From the NCBI GenBank assembly GCA_005881085.1, contig VBGU01000247.1:1-5281 (forward strand): a stretch of DNA of 5,281 bases, read 5' to 3'. The stretch comes from Chloroflexota bacterium. GTDB lineage: Bacteria > Chloroflexota > Limnocylindria > P2-11E. Positions within the stretch are counted from its first letter, which is position 1. Each line of letters opens with the position of its first letter. The notes beneath the pieces were generated by a model that saw only the letters and a program-made list of their open reading frames with translations, made no database searches and was not told where the DNA came from. The translations under genes were made by a program, and so were the position numbers. Shown here piece by piece: positions 1 to 5,281 of this stretch.

Positions 1-786
1 GAGCTCCGCCCCACCCACCGTGAGGAGCGCGAGGCGTTTCAGCCCGCGATCGCTGCCAACGAACTGCGCGACGAAGTCGTCGGCCGGCCGAGCGAGGAGC
101 TCCCCAGGCGGCGCGAATTGCACGAGCTTGCCGGCGCGCATGATCGCGACGCGGTCGCCGAGCTTGATCGCCTCGTCGATGTCGTGCGTCACGAAGATCA
201 CGGTGATTCCTTGTGCCCGCTGCAGCTGGAGGAACTCGTTCTGGAGCCGCTCGCGGACGATCGGATCGACCGCGCCGAACGGCTCGTCCATCAGCATGAG
301 CGGCGGCTCGGCAGCCATCGCGCGCGCGACGCCGACGCGCTGCCGCTCGCCGCCCGAAAGCTGCGCCGGATACCGGTCGCGCATGCGCGATGGATCGAAG
401 CCGATGAGCGAGAGGAGCTCGTCGACGCGGGCTCGAACGCGCGCGGGAGGCCAGCCGAGAAGCTCCGGGACGGTCGCCACGTTCTCGCCGATGGTTCGGT
501 GCGGGAAGAGGCCGACCTGCTGGATGACGTAGCCGATCCGCCTGCGGAGCTGGGTCGGATCCTCCGTAAGGACGTTCTGCCCATCGATGAGGATCTCCCC
601 CGACGTCGGCTCGATGAGTCTGTTCACCATCCGAAGCGACGTCGTCTTGCCGCAGCCCGACGGCCCGATCAGCACGGTGATGCGGCCGGCGGGGGCGGTG
701 AGGCTGAGGTGGTCGACCGCGACGGTGTCGCCGTAGCGCTTGGTGACCTCGCGCAGCTCGACCGTCGCGCCACGACGTTCGGCCAT
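1..786 (-). CDS. Glycine betaine/proline/choline-type ABC transporter ATP-binding subunit (partial, C-terminus off window)
   Basis: This is the ATPase subunit that would power a membrane importer for compatible solutes or quaternary amines (OpuCA/ProV/OsmV-like), acting on the cytoplasmic face. The 262 visible residues contain Walker A GPSGCGKTT (41-49), the Q-loop (YVIQQVGLFPH, around 86-96), the signature LSGGERQR (143-150), Walker B LMLMDEP (163-169) and the switch histidine in FVTHDIDEA (198-206). The MVNRLIEPTSG stretch after Walker A and the IGENVATVPELLGW stretch are typical of the betaine/proline group. The ATG at 786-784 is the first possible start because a TGA lies directly before it. 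No Shine-Dalgarno is visible; a TATCCT hexamer ends six bases before the ATG. The frame is open to base 1, so any C-terminal CBS domains and the permease partners lie outside. Family assignment is firm; the exact substrate is not. Confidence 0.93.
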   Translation of the reverse strand, partial: MAERRGATVELREVTKRYGDTVAVDHLSLTAPAGRITVLIGPSGCGKTTSLRMVNRLIEPTSGEILIDGQNVLTEDPTQLRRRIGYVIQQVGLFPHRTIGENVATVPELLGWPPARVRARVDELLSLIGFDPSRMRDRYPAQLSGGERQRVGVARAMAAEPPLMLMDEPFGAVDPIVRERLQNEFLQLQRAQGITVIFVTHDIDEAIKLGDRVAIMRAGKLVQFAPPGELLARPADDFVAQFVGSDRGLKRLALLTVGGAEL

Positions 787-829
787 TCAGCAAGGATAGG
801 GACGAGACGAGGCTCGTATCGTCCGCGTG
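787..829. promoter_or_regulatory. Divergent intergenic promoter region
   Basis: This short gap separates the starts of two divergent transport genes and must hold both promoters unless transcription begins inside the genes. A TATCCT hexamer reads leftward at 798-793, six bases before the ABC-subunit ATG. A TATCGT hexamer reads rightward at 817-822, seven bases before the permease ATG at 830. Both match the TAnnnT -10 pattern of GC-rich bacteria, at the distance expected for leaderless transcripts. No convincing -35 element or Shine-Dalgarno is seen for either gene. This is inferred from pattern and spacing only. Confidence 0.4.
800..824. repeat. 25-bp near-perfect inverted repeat, candidate operator
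   Basis: The dyad is centred on base 812. The outer arms are GGACGA (800-805) and TCGTCC (819-824); the inner arms are ACGAG (807-811) and CTCGT (813-817). The only mismatched pair is 806/818, so 11 of 12 pairs match. It covers the rightward TATCGT hexamer and lies just upstream of the leftward one. With only one base at the centre it resembles a protein-binding dyad more than an RNA hairpin. A terminator makes little sense between divergent starts. The likely role is an operator for a dimeric repressor controlling one or both transport genes. No regulator gene is in the window. Confidence 0.55.
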
Positions 830-1768
830 ATGAACCGACCGCCGACCGCCGTCCTCGCCGTGTTCGTGGCTGTCGTCCTGATCGGTGGAACGAACTTCGT
901 CGCCGTCCGCTTCAGCAACCGCGAGCTTCCGCCCTTCTGGGGCGCAGGGCTGCGCTTCGCGATCGCAGGCGCGCTCCTCGTCGGCTTCGCTGCGTGGAGG
1001 CGTATTCCGCTTCCGCTCGGATCCGCGTTACCGGGCGTCGCGCTCCTTGGCGTACTCAACTTCGGCGTTGCGTACGCGCTCGCGTACTGGGGGCTACTGG
1101 AAGCGCCGTCGGCGATGGCCGCGACGTTCGTCGCGCTCGTGCCGCTCATGACGTTCTTCATGGCGACCGCGCTCGGAATGGAGCGTTTCCGCTGGAGTGG
1201 CGTCCTCGGTGGAGCCATCGCCGTAGCAGGCGTGGCGCTCGTCTTCGTCGATCAGCTCCGCGCGACCGTTCCTCCGGCCGCACTCGCGGCACTCTTCCTT
1301 CAGGCGGTAGCCGTCGCGGTCTCCACGGTCCTACTCAAGCGCCTGCCGCGGGCAGATCCGATCGGCACGAACGCCGTCGCGATGCTGTGTGGGGCTTCGT
1401 TGCTCTTCGTCATTGCCTTCGTCGCTCGCGAGACTCCGGGGCTACCGTCGCGTCCCGAGGTCTGGGCGGCCTTCTTGTACCTCGTAACTCTTGGTGGCAT
1501 CGGCCTCTTCATCGGCATCGTGTTCATCGTGCTGCGCTGGACCGCTTCGGCAAGCGCGTACGTGACAGTCCTCTTCCCCGTCGTGACCGTGGCGGTCGGC
1601 GCGATTCTTGCCGGCGAGCTCGTGAGCTTGCAGTTCGTCGCTGGTGCGTCTCTCGTCATGATCGGAACGTACGTCGGTGCATTCGTTGGGGCGGCGGCCC
1701 GCGTGGGGCCGGGCAACACGGCGCGAGCGAACCTACTATCGGGCGCGAGTTCTGAGGGGAGTACGTGA
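830..1768 (+). CDS. EamA/DMT-superfamily transporter
   Basis: This is an integral inner-membrane permease of the drug/metabolite transporter superfamily, whose members typically export amino acids or other small metabolites. The protein has about 312 residues and ten predicted hydrophobic segments, near residues 8-28, 38-57, 67-90, 95-116, 125-141, 150-170, 181-200, 212-236, 244-263 and 269-289 (numbered from the GTG at 827). It shows the twofold EamA repeat: each half ends in a proline-led helix, a short glycine/glutamate turn (ALGMERFRWSG, then LAGELVSLQF) and a glycine-rich last helix. Length is normal for the family. A GTG at 827 is equally in frame, but ATG 830 fits the TATCGT hexamer seven bases upstream better. 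The gene is divergent from the ABC subunit and abuts the next gene with no gap. Substrate cannot be told from sequence. Confidence 0.9.
   Translation: MNRPPTAVLAVFVAVVLIGGTNFVAVRFSNRELPPFWGAGLRFAIAGALLVGFAAWRRIPLPLGSALPGVALLGVLNFGVAYALAYWGLLEAPSAMAATFVALVPLMTFFMATALGMERFRWSGVLGGAIAVAGVALVFVDQLRATVPPAALAALFLQAVAVAVSTVLLKRLPRADPIGTNAVAMLCGASLLFVIAFVARETPGLPSRPEVWAAFLYLVTLGGIGLFIGIVFIVLRWTASASAYVTVLFPVVTVAVGAILAGELVSLQFVAGASLVMIGTYVGAFVGAAARVGPGNTARANLLSGASSEGST
1754..1760 (+). promoter_or_regulatory. Shine-Dalgarno that fixes the TTG start at 1769
   Basis: GAGGGGA lies inside the last codons of the permease gene, eight bases before the TTG at 1769. It is the clearest ribosome-binding site in the window. 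It supports the TTG start, which immediately follows the permease TGA (1766-1768). A GTG at 1765 is in another frame and stops after a few codons. Confidence 0.7.
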
Positions 1769-3418
1769 TTGGCGATCGCTGAAAAGAAGGACCTCTACAC
1801 GTTTCCTCCCGCGCCCGACGCTACGTCGCCCGAGTGGCCGGGCACGCCGATCGGCGCGAAGAACACGATCACTCGCACAAAGGGACGAACCCTCGTCCAT
1901 GACAAGACCGTCGACGCTAAGACGGGCCTCTTCAAGCGGCTGCTCGCGAACGCGTTCGAGCACGTCGCCACCGCGAAGGAGACGACCTACTCGCACGACG
2001 TGGTGATCCACGGCCTGCGCGTGCGCGCGATCACGAACAGCGAGCACCTCATCGGTTACTGGAAGGACAACTGGTACGGCGTCGACGAGTGGCAGCGGAT
2101 CACCGGACAGAAGCCTGCGGATAGTCCCGACGTCGTCGTTGTCGCGCTTGGCCGCGTGCCGAGCGAGGCCGAGGCCGCGTACTACTCGCGGCAGAACGAC
2201 GCGGTCATCTTCTTCAACACGAGCTATTACGGCCAGCTCAAGTCGTGGGTGCTCGGCGCCGTCGGCCGAAAGCTCGCCGTCGAGTACGGCATCCACTCGA
2301 TCCACGGCGCCGTCGTGACGAAGGACGGCAAGGGCATCCTCTATATCGCGCCGACCGGCACAGGGAAGTCCACTTCTACGTACGGCGTGATGGAGTTCCC
2401 CGGCACGCGCTTTCACTCCGACGACTGGGTCTACGTCCGCTACGCGTACCGCACCAAGGACGGCAAGGTCTTCTCGCCGGCGCGGATCCTCGACGGCGGC
2501 GAAGAGGTCGCGAAGGGTTACCAGACCTACGCCTGGCTCGAGGATCATCGCTCGAGCGACGCGACGGTCATCGGGCGCGGGCTCGACGACCGCGAGGTCA
2601 CGGCGAGCGCGCGCGAGCTCGACGTCGGTCACCCGGAGGCCTACGCATACACGAGCGAGAAGGTCTTCTACCTGCGCTCGAACCTGGTCGAGAACTTCCC
2701 GCAGGCCGCGTTCGACATGGTCCGGTCGCGCCTCGAGAACGCGCCCGACGTGACGGGGGAGTTCATGACGGCGAACAAGGCGACGATCGACGCGGTCGCC
2801 GCGAAGCTCGCCGGGATGAAGAAGCCGCCGTTCGACACGATGGACGAGAACACCCTTCGCAACATGGTCGGGCGCTTCTTCGCATTCGAGAACACGCGCG
2901 CGATGCTCGACATCACCACCGTGTTTCCGAAGGAGCGCGTCTTCACGAATCCCATGGAGCCCGCCCGCATCCACGCGGTCATGCTTATCAAGCGCAACTT
3001 CGACGAGGACGTCGTCATCGAGCGCCTCTCCATCGACAAGTTCATGGCGCGACTTCTGGTCGGGCGCACGCCGGCCGGCACGAAGGAGATCGTCTACAAC
3101 TCGTACCGCGCCGTTGACGACAAAAGCGAGCGCGCCTGGATCGACACGATCGAGGCCAAAGGCGTCGAGCGGATGTGGTCTGAGTACCAGAAGGCAAAGG
3201 ACAAGCCGGAAACGCTGAACGAAGAGATGGAGATGTTCAGGATGCTCTTCACGTCGGCCGCCGCTTACGACCTGAACACGATCCTCCAAAAGGACAAGGC
3301 CGTGACCTCGAAGATGGACGCGGTCCACAACACCATGCGCGTCATCGTGAAGGCGCTCGACAACACGAAAGACACGTTCCGTTACGGGATAGACGAGTAC
3401 CGAAAACTGCTCGACTGA
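1769..3418 (+). CDS. PEP carboxykinase/HPr kinase-like P-loop protein, function unknown
   Basis: The protein has 549 residues and is soluble, with no signal peptide or membrane helix. Its core reads IHSIHGAVV (176-183), then G-K-G-I-L-Y-I, then the P-loop APTGTGKST (194-202) and HSDDWVYV (216-223). This order (His-Gly strand, G-x-G-K-[ST]-T loop, Asp-Asp about 18 residues on) is the one used by HPr kinase and ATP-dependent PEP carboxykinase. Further on, FENTRAMLDI (373-382) resembles the ENTR segment of PEP carboxykinase, and AVMLIKRNF...LVGRTPAGTKE (403-440) sits where that enzyme has its IIFLTADAF...FLSG segment. Residues 1-150 and the helical, charged tail (450-549) are not recognised. The start is TTG with a strong GAGGGGA eight bases before it. 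Zero spacing to the permease suggests co-transcription. Nucleotide binding is likely; the reaction (small-molecule kinase, protein kinase or carboxykinase) is undetermined. It is too diverged to be called a standard PckA. Confidence 0.72.
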   Translation: MAIAEKKDLYTFPPAPDATSPEWPGTPIGAKNTITRTKGRTLVHDKTVDAKTGLFKRLLANAFEHVATAKETTYSHDVVIHGLRVRAITNSEHLIGYWKDNWYGVDEWQRITGQKPADSPDVVVVALGRVPSEAEAAYYSRQNDAVIFFNTSYYGQLKSWVLGAVGRKLAVEYGIHSIHGAVVTKDGKGILYIAPTGTGKSTSTYGVMEFPGTRFHSDDWVYVRYAYRTKDGKVFSPARILDGGEEVAKGYQTYAWLEDHRSSDATVIGRGLDDREVTASARELDVGHPEAYAYTSEKVFYLRSNLVENFPQAAFDMVRSRLENAPDVTGEFMTANKATIDAVAAKLAGMKKPPFDTMDENTLRNMVGRFFAFENTRAMLDITTVFPKERVFTNPMEPARIHAVMLIKRNFDEDVVIERLSIDKFMARLLVGRTPAGTKEIVYNSYRAVDDKSERAWIDTIEAKGVERMWSEYQKAKDKPETLNEEMEMFRMLFTSAAAYDLNTILQKDKAVTSKMDAVHNTMRVIVKALDNTKDTFRYGIDEYRKLLD

Positions 3419-3424
3419 GCGACC

Positions 3425-3445
3425 AAGCGAGGATTAGCCTCGCTT
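3425..3445. repeat. Inverted repeat with 8-bp perfect stem (hairpin or operator)
   Basis: The arms are AAGCGAGG (3425-3432) and CCTCGCTT (3438-3445), with a five-base centre ATTAG. It fills most of the 31-base gap between the kinase-like gene's TGA and the ATG of the Clp_N gene. No T-run follows, so it is not a classical intrinsic terminator. It could be a U-tract-less terminator, an operator for the Clp_N cluster, or an RNA stem limiting access to the ATG four bases downstream. It does not match CIRCE, CtsR or HAIR consensus sites as far as can be judged by eye. A TAGCCT hexamer (3435-3440) lies inside it. Confidence 0.5.
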
Positions 3446-3449
3446 ACCA

Positions 3450-4376
3450 ATGGGACCTTTCGATCGCTTTAACGACCGCGCCAAGCGCGTGCTCGCCCTC
3501 GCCCAGGACGAGGCGATCCGCTTCAATCACAACTACATCGGGGTCGAGCACCTCCTGCTCGGGCTGATCCGCGAAGGCGAGGGCGTCGCCGCGCGGGCGC
3601 TCAACTCGCTCGGCGTCGATCTCTCCAAGGCGCGGACCTCGGTGGAGTTCTTGATGGGGCGCGGTGACTCCACGACGTCGCCGAGCGAGATCACGCTGTC
3701 CCCGCGCACCAAGAAGGTGATCGAGCTCGCGATCGACGAGGCGCGCAAGCTCGGCCACGGCCACGTCGGCACCGAGCACCTGCTTCTCGGGATCGTGCGT
3801 GAGGGAGGGCACATCGGCGCCGGAGAGGTCCGTCACCAGGTGATCGCCGGTCTCGGTCAGCAGGGCACGGACATGGCCGGCGCGCGCGAGGCGGGGATCG
3901 CGACGCCGGCTGGCGCCGCCGTCATCGCGAGCTCCTATCCAACCGGCCCGCTCGATCGTCTCGACGGCGCCGGCAAGAGGGCGCTCGCCCGCGCGTATTG
4001 GGAAGCGGGTAGAGCCAATGAGAAGGACATCGCGCCGGATCACCTCTTGCTCGGCCTCATCGCGAACGACGAAGTTTGGGTCCACCGCTTCCTGACCGAG
4101 CTCGGTGTGGAGCCCGTGGCTATCGTCTCGTGCATCGAGACTGCGTGGCCGGCGCGGCAGGCGCCACGATCTGGCAGCGTTTCAGAGGCGGCCACACTCA
4201 CCGAGGTATTCGCCCGAGCGTCATCGTTGGCCGCAGAACGCAACAGCGCGCTCATTCGGTCGGAGCACCTACTGCTCGCGGTCGCCAGCAGCCAAGGGAT
4301 CGCGGCGACCGCGCTGGAATCGGTCGGCGCGACGCCGAAACGCATTCGCGAAATTCTCGACAGGATGAGTGGATGA
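3450..4376 (+). CDS. Stand-alone ClpC N-domain protein with two Clp_N domains, no ATPase
   Basis: This 308-residue soluble protein consists of two tandem Clp_N (R-type) domains. In ClpC/ClpA this domain receives substrates and adaptors. The first domain is residues 2-140: half-repeats FDRFNDRAKRVLALAQDEA...VEHLLLGLI and SPRTKKVIELAIDEARKLG...TEHLLLGIV. The second (about 165-305) is more diverged: LDRLDGAGKRALARA...PDHLLLGLI and LTEVFARASSL...SEHLLLAVA. No Walker motifs or AAA+ module follow, so it cannot unfold proteins by itself; it is more likely an adaptor, decoy or reader for a Clp protease. Glutamates equivalent to B. subtilis ClpC E32 and E106 (phosphoarginine sites) are present as E33 and E109, and E272 in the fourth half-repeat; the third has D197. 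The second half-repeat is about nine residues short after VREGG. No Shine-Dalgarno precedes the ATG. The gene overlaps the next one by ATGA. Confidence 0.9.
   Translation: MGPFDRFNDRAKRVLALAQDEAIRFNHNYIGVEHLLLGLIREGEGVAARALNSLGVDLSKARTSVEFLMGRGDSTTSPSEITLSPRTKKVIELAIDEARKLGHGHVGTEHLLLGIVREGGHIGAGEVRHQVIAGLGQQGTDMAGAREAGIATPAGAAVIASSYPTGPLDRLDGAGKRALARAYWEAGRANEKDIAPDHLLLGLIANDEVWVHRFLTELGVEPVAIVSCIETAWPARQAPRSGSVSEAATLTEVFARASSLAAERNSALIRSEHLLLAVASSQGIAATALESVGATPKRIREILDRMSG
3471..3613 (+). repeat. Paralogous Clp_N segment, copy 1 (partner 4844-4986)
   Basis: The first half-repeat of the soluble Clp_N gene is clearly similar at the DNA level to the segment 1373 bases downstream. Shared blocks include AACGACCG, CGCGTGCTCGC and CAGGACGAGGCG. 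Most differences fall at third codon positions, which suggests gene duplication under selection rather than a recent repeat. Confidence 0.6.
4362..4365 (+). promoter_or_regulatory. Ribosome-binding site for the 84-residue membrane protein
   Basis: AGGA lies seven bases before the ATG at 4373, inside the end of the preceding Clp_N gene. Together with the ATGA stop/start overlap it points to translational coupling and supports the small gene as real. Confidence 0.55.
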
Positions 4377-4627
4377 ACATCAACATTTTCGACAGCGCGA
4401 TCATCATCGCGGCGGTCGCCGGCGGCATCACCGGCGCGCTCGTCGCGCTCGTGGTCTCTCTCGGGGTGATCCGCGCGCAGCGCCACCTCGGCGGAACGTC
4501 TGTGGGCGCACCTCACCCCAGCACCGAATGGCGCACTCCCTCTGGCCCACTGGCACGGCATCTGGCGCACACGGAGCCTGCCGCCACCCCGGTCCAGACC
4601 GACGAGGCAGCGCGCCCGCCGCAGTAG
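4373..4627 (+). CDS. Small single-pass membrane protein (84 aa), function unknown
   Basis: The product has one hydrophobic segment (about residues 8-33, SAIIIAAVAGGITGALVALV...) with a GxxxG pattern at G17/G21. A polar, proline-rich tail of about 50 residues follows. Arginines right after the helix (R34, R37) predict an outside N-terminus and a cytoplasmic tail. The start is supported by AGGA seven bases upstream and by an ATGA overlap with the Clp_N gene. The helix resembles the N-terminal helix of the next gene: IAAVAGGITGALV here against IALVAGLAGGAVG there. So this may be a detached anchor module or a truncated copy of a membrane-bound Clp_N protein. It ends with TAG in the same frame as the next gene. 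It is not a recognised family. Confidence 0.7.
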   Translation: MNINIFDSAIIIAAVAGGITGALVALVVSLGVIRAQRHLGGTSVGAPHPSTEWRTPSGPLARHLAHTEPAATPVQTDEAARPPQ

Positions 4628-4630
4628 CGG

Positions 4631-5281
4631 GTGGATCTCGGCTCGGTCGCGGTCATCGCGCTTGTCGCCGGCCTCGCCGGCGGAGCCGTTGGCGCCGCGC
4701 TCGTCGGTACGGTCGAAGGGATGCTGCGGCAGCGGCAGATAGCCCGAGGGTCCGTGACCTACCCGAGTCTCGCGGCGTTCCGCTCAACACGGACCTATCG
4801 GGCGATGGACCAACCTCAGGGAGACCCGCCGTTCAATGACTTCAACGACCGTGCGAAACGCGTGCTCGCGCTCGCGCAGGACGAGGCGCAACGCTTCAAC
4901 CATTCGTATATCGGCCCGGAGCATCTGCTTCTGGGACTCTCCCGCGAGGCCGATGGCGTCGCGGCACGCACACTCGAGTCACTCGGAGCAACTTTGCTGA
5001 AGCTGCGAGGGGCTGCGGAGTCGGTGATCGGCCGGGGTGAGACTGCGGTTGGAAGCATCGGCTTCTCGGAAACGACCAAGTCTGTTATCAGCAAAGCACG
5101 GTACGAAGCGCGCAAGCTCGGGCACTCACACATCGGGACCGAACATCTCCTACTCGGCCTCGTACGCGGGGGTGGGATCCCCATGGCGCTTCTCCGCGCA
5201 CTCGAAATCGAGCCCGACCGAGTTCGCGATGAGGTCATCGCCGCAATGGGCGAACCGCACCCAGAGCCCACTTTGGACCAC
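4631..5281 (+). CDS. Membrane-anchored Clp_N-domain protein (partial, C-terminus off window)
   Basis: The open frame gives 217 residues and continues past the window. Residues 4-28 form a glycine-rich hydrophobic helix (GSVAVIALVAGLAGGAVGAA...), followed by R33, R35 and R39, which places the rest in the cytoplasm. After a linker (about 40-65) comes a Clp_N domain with half-repeats FNDFNDRAKRVLALAQDEA...PEHLLLGLS (68-104) and SETTKSVISKARYEARKLG...TEHLLLGLV (146-178). E97 and E171 match the phosphoarginine-binding glutamates of ClpC. GTG 4631 is chosen because the upstream 58 codons keep high third-position GC and their helix resembles the neighbouring small protein. ATG 4805 would give a soluble protein starting just before the domain; neither start has a clear Shine-Dalgarno. 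Only CGG separates the GTG from the preceding TAG, so coupling is likely. Whether an ATPase module follows beyond the edge is unknown. Confidence 0.8.
   Translation, partial: MDLGSVAVIALVAGLAGGAVGAALVGTVEGMLRQRQIARGSVTYPSLAAFRSTRTYRAMDQPQGDPPFNDFNDRAKRVLALAQDEAQRFNHSYIGPEHLLLGLSREADGVAARTLESLGATLLKLRGAAESVIGRGETAVGSIGFSETTKSVISKARYEARKLGHSHIGTEHLLLGLVRGGGIPMALLRALEIEPDRVRDEVIAAMGEPHPEPTLDH
4844..4986 (+). repeat. Paralogous Clp_N segment, copy 2 (partner 3471-3613)
   Basis: This is the matching half-repeat inside the membrane-anchored Clp_N gene, in the same reading phase relative to its protein. It supports a common origin of the two Clp_N genes within this cluster. Confidence 0.6.

Noticed and set aside
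1734..1739. TACTAT as a -10 element for the P-loop gene
   Set aside because: No -35-like sequence is found 16-18 bases upstream and it lies inside permease coding sequence; co-transcription with the permease is equally likely.
118..1755. Long open frame (545 codons) on the plus strand
   Set aside because: It runs antisense to the ABC subunit and then out of frame through the permease; the product is arginine-rich and low in sense, and both real genes have strong family motifs.
2245..3117. Plus-strand 290-codon frame inside the P-loop gene
   Set aside because: It is an arginine/histidine-rich frame-shifted reading of the real gene with no domain of its own.
1736..3328. Long open frame (530 codons) on the minus strand
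   Set aside because: It is a high-GC antisense shadow of the P-loop gene; its translation is Arg/Val/Asp-rich with no recognisable domain, while the plus strand carries clear motifs.
3425..3445. Classical intrinsic terminator
   Set aside because: The stem is good, but the bases after it are ACCAATGGG with no T-run, and the next gene starts four bases later.
3444..4085. Minus-strand 213-codon frame over the Clp_N gene
   Set aside because: It is an antisense shadow; the plus-strand frame encodes unmistakable Clp_N repeats.
4369..4839. Plus-strand 156-codon frame across the small membrane gene and the next start
   Set aside because: It is an arginine-rich out-of-frame reading; the overlapping frame has a membrane helix, an AGGA site and an ATGA overlap.

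Overview
The window is high-GC bacterial DNA (roughly 65% by eye) with tightly packed genes, gaps of 0 to about 40 bases, and GTG/TTG as well as ATG starts. This suits a GC-rich soil or freshwater lineage such as Chloroflexota or Actinomycetota. The sequence has no rRNA or other lineage marker, so that placement is only an inference. No RNA genes, insertion sequences, CRISPR repeats or att-like sites were seen, and no gap exceeds 300 bases.

Left part (1-1768): two divergent transport genes. On the minus strand is the ATP-binding subunit of a glycine betaine/proline/choline-type ABC importer, cut at its C-terminal end by the window edge. On the plus strand is a ten-helix EamA/DMT-family permease. 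The gap between their starts is about 43 bases and holds a 25-bp inverted repeat with 11 of 12 pairs matching. Extended-hexamer -10 candidates on each strand lie close to the start codons, which suggests compact, possibly leaderless, jointly controlled promoters.

Middle part (1769-3418): a 549-residue protein with a P-loop of the PEP carboxykinase/HPr kinase type (APTGTGKST) followed by an Asp-Asp pair. It looks like a divergent member of that superfamily. Its substrate cannot be read from the sequence.

Right part (3450-5281): a three-gene cluster of proteins related to the N-terminal (substrate/adaptor-binding) domain of ClpC, none showing an AAA+ ATPase module in the window. The first is soluble and has two tandem Clp_N domains (four half-repeats). 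The second overlaps it by ATGA and is an 84-residue single-helix membrane protein. The third is in the same frame as the second, just past one TAG stop. It joins a similar N-terminal membrane helix to a Clp_N domain and runs off the window. Together they look like ATPase-free readers or adaptors for Clp substrates, partly tethered to the membrane. The glutamates that bind phosphoarginine in Bacillus ClpC are kept in most half-repeats. An 8-bp-stem inverted repeat sits just before the first of these genes. A functional link between the kinase-like protein and the Clp_N cluster is a hypothesis only.
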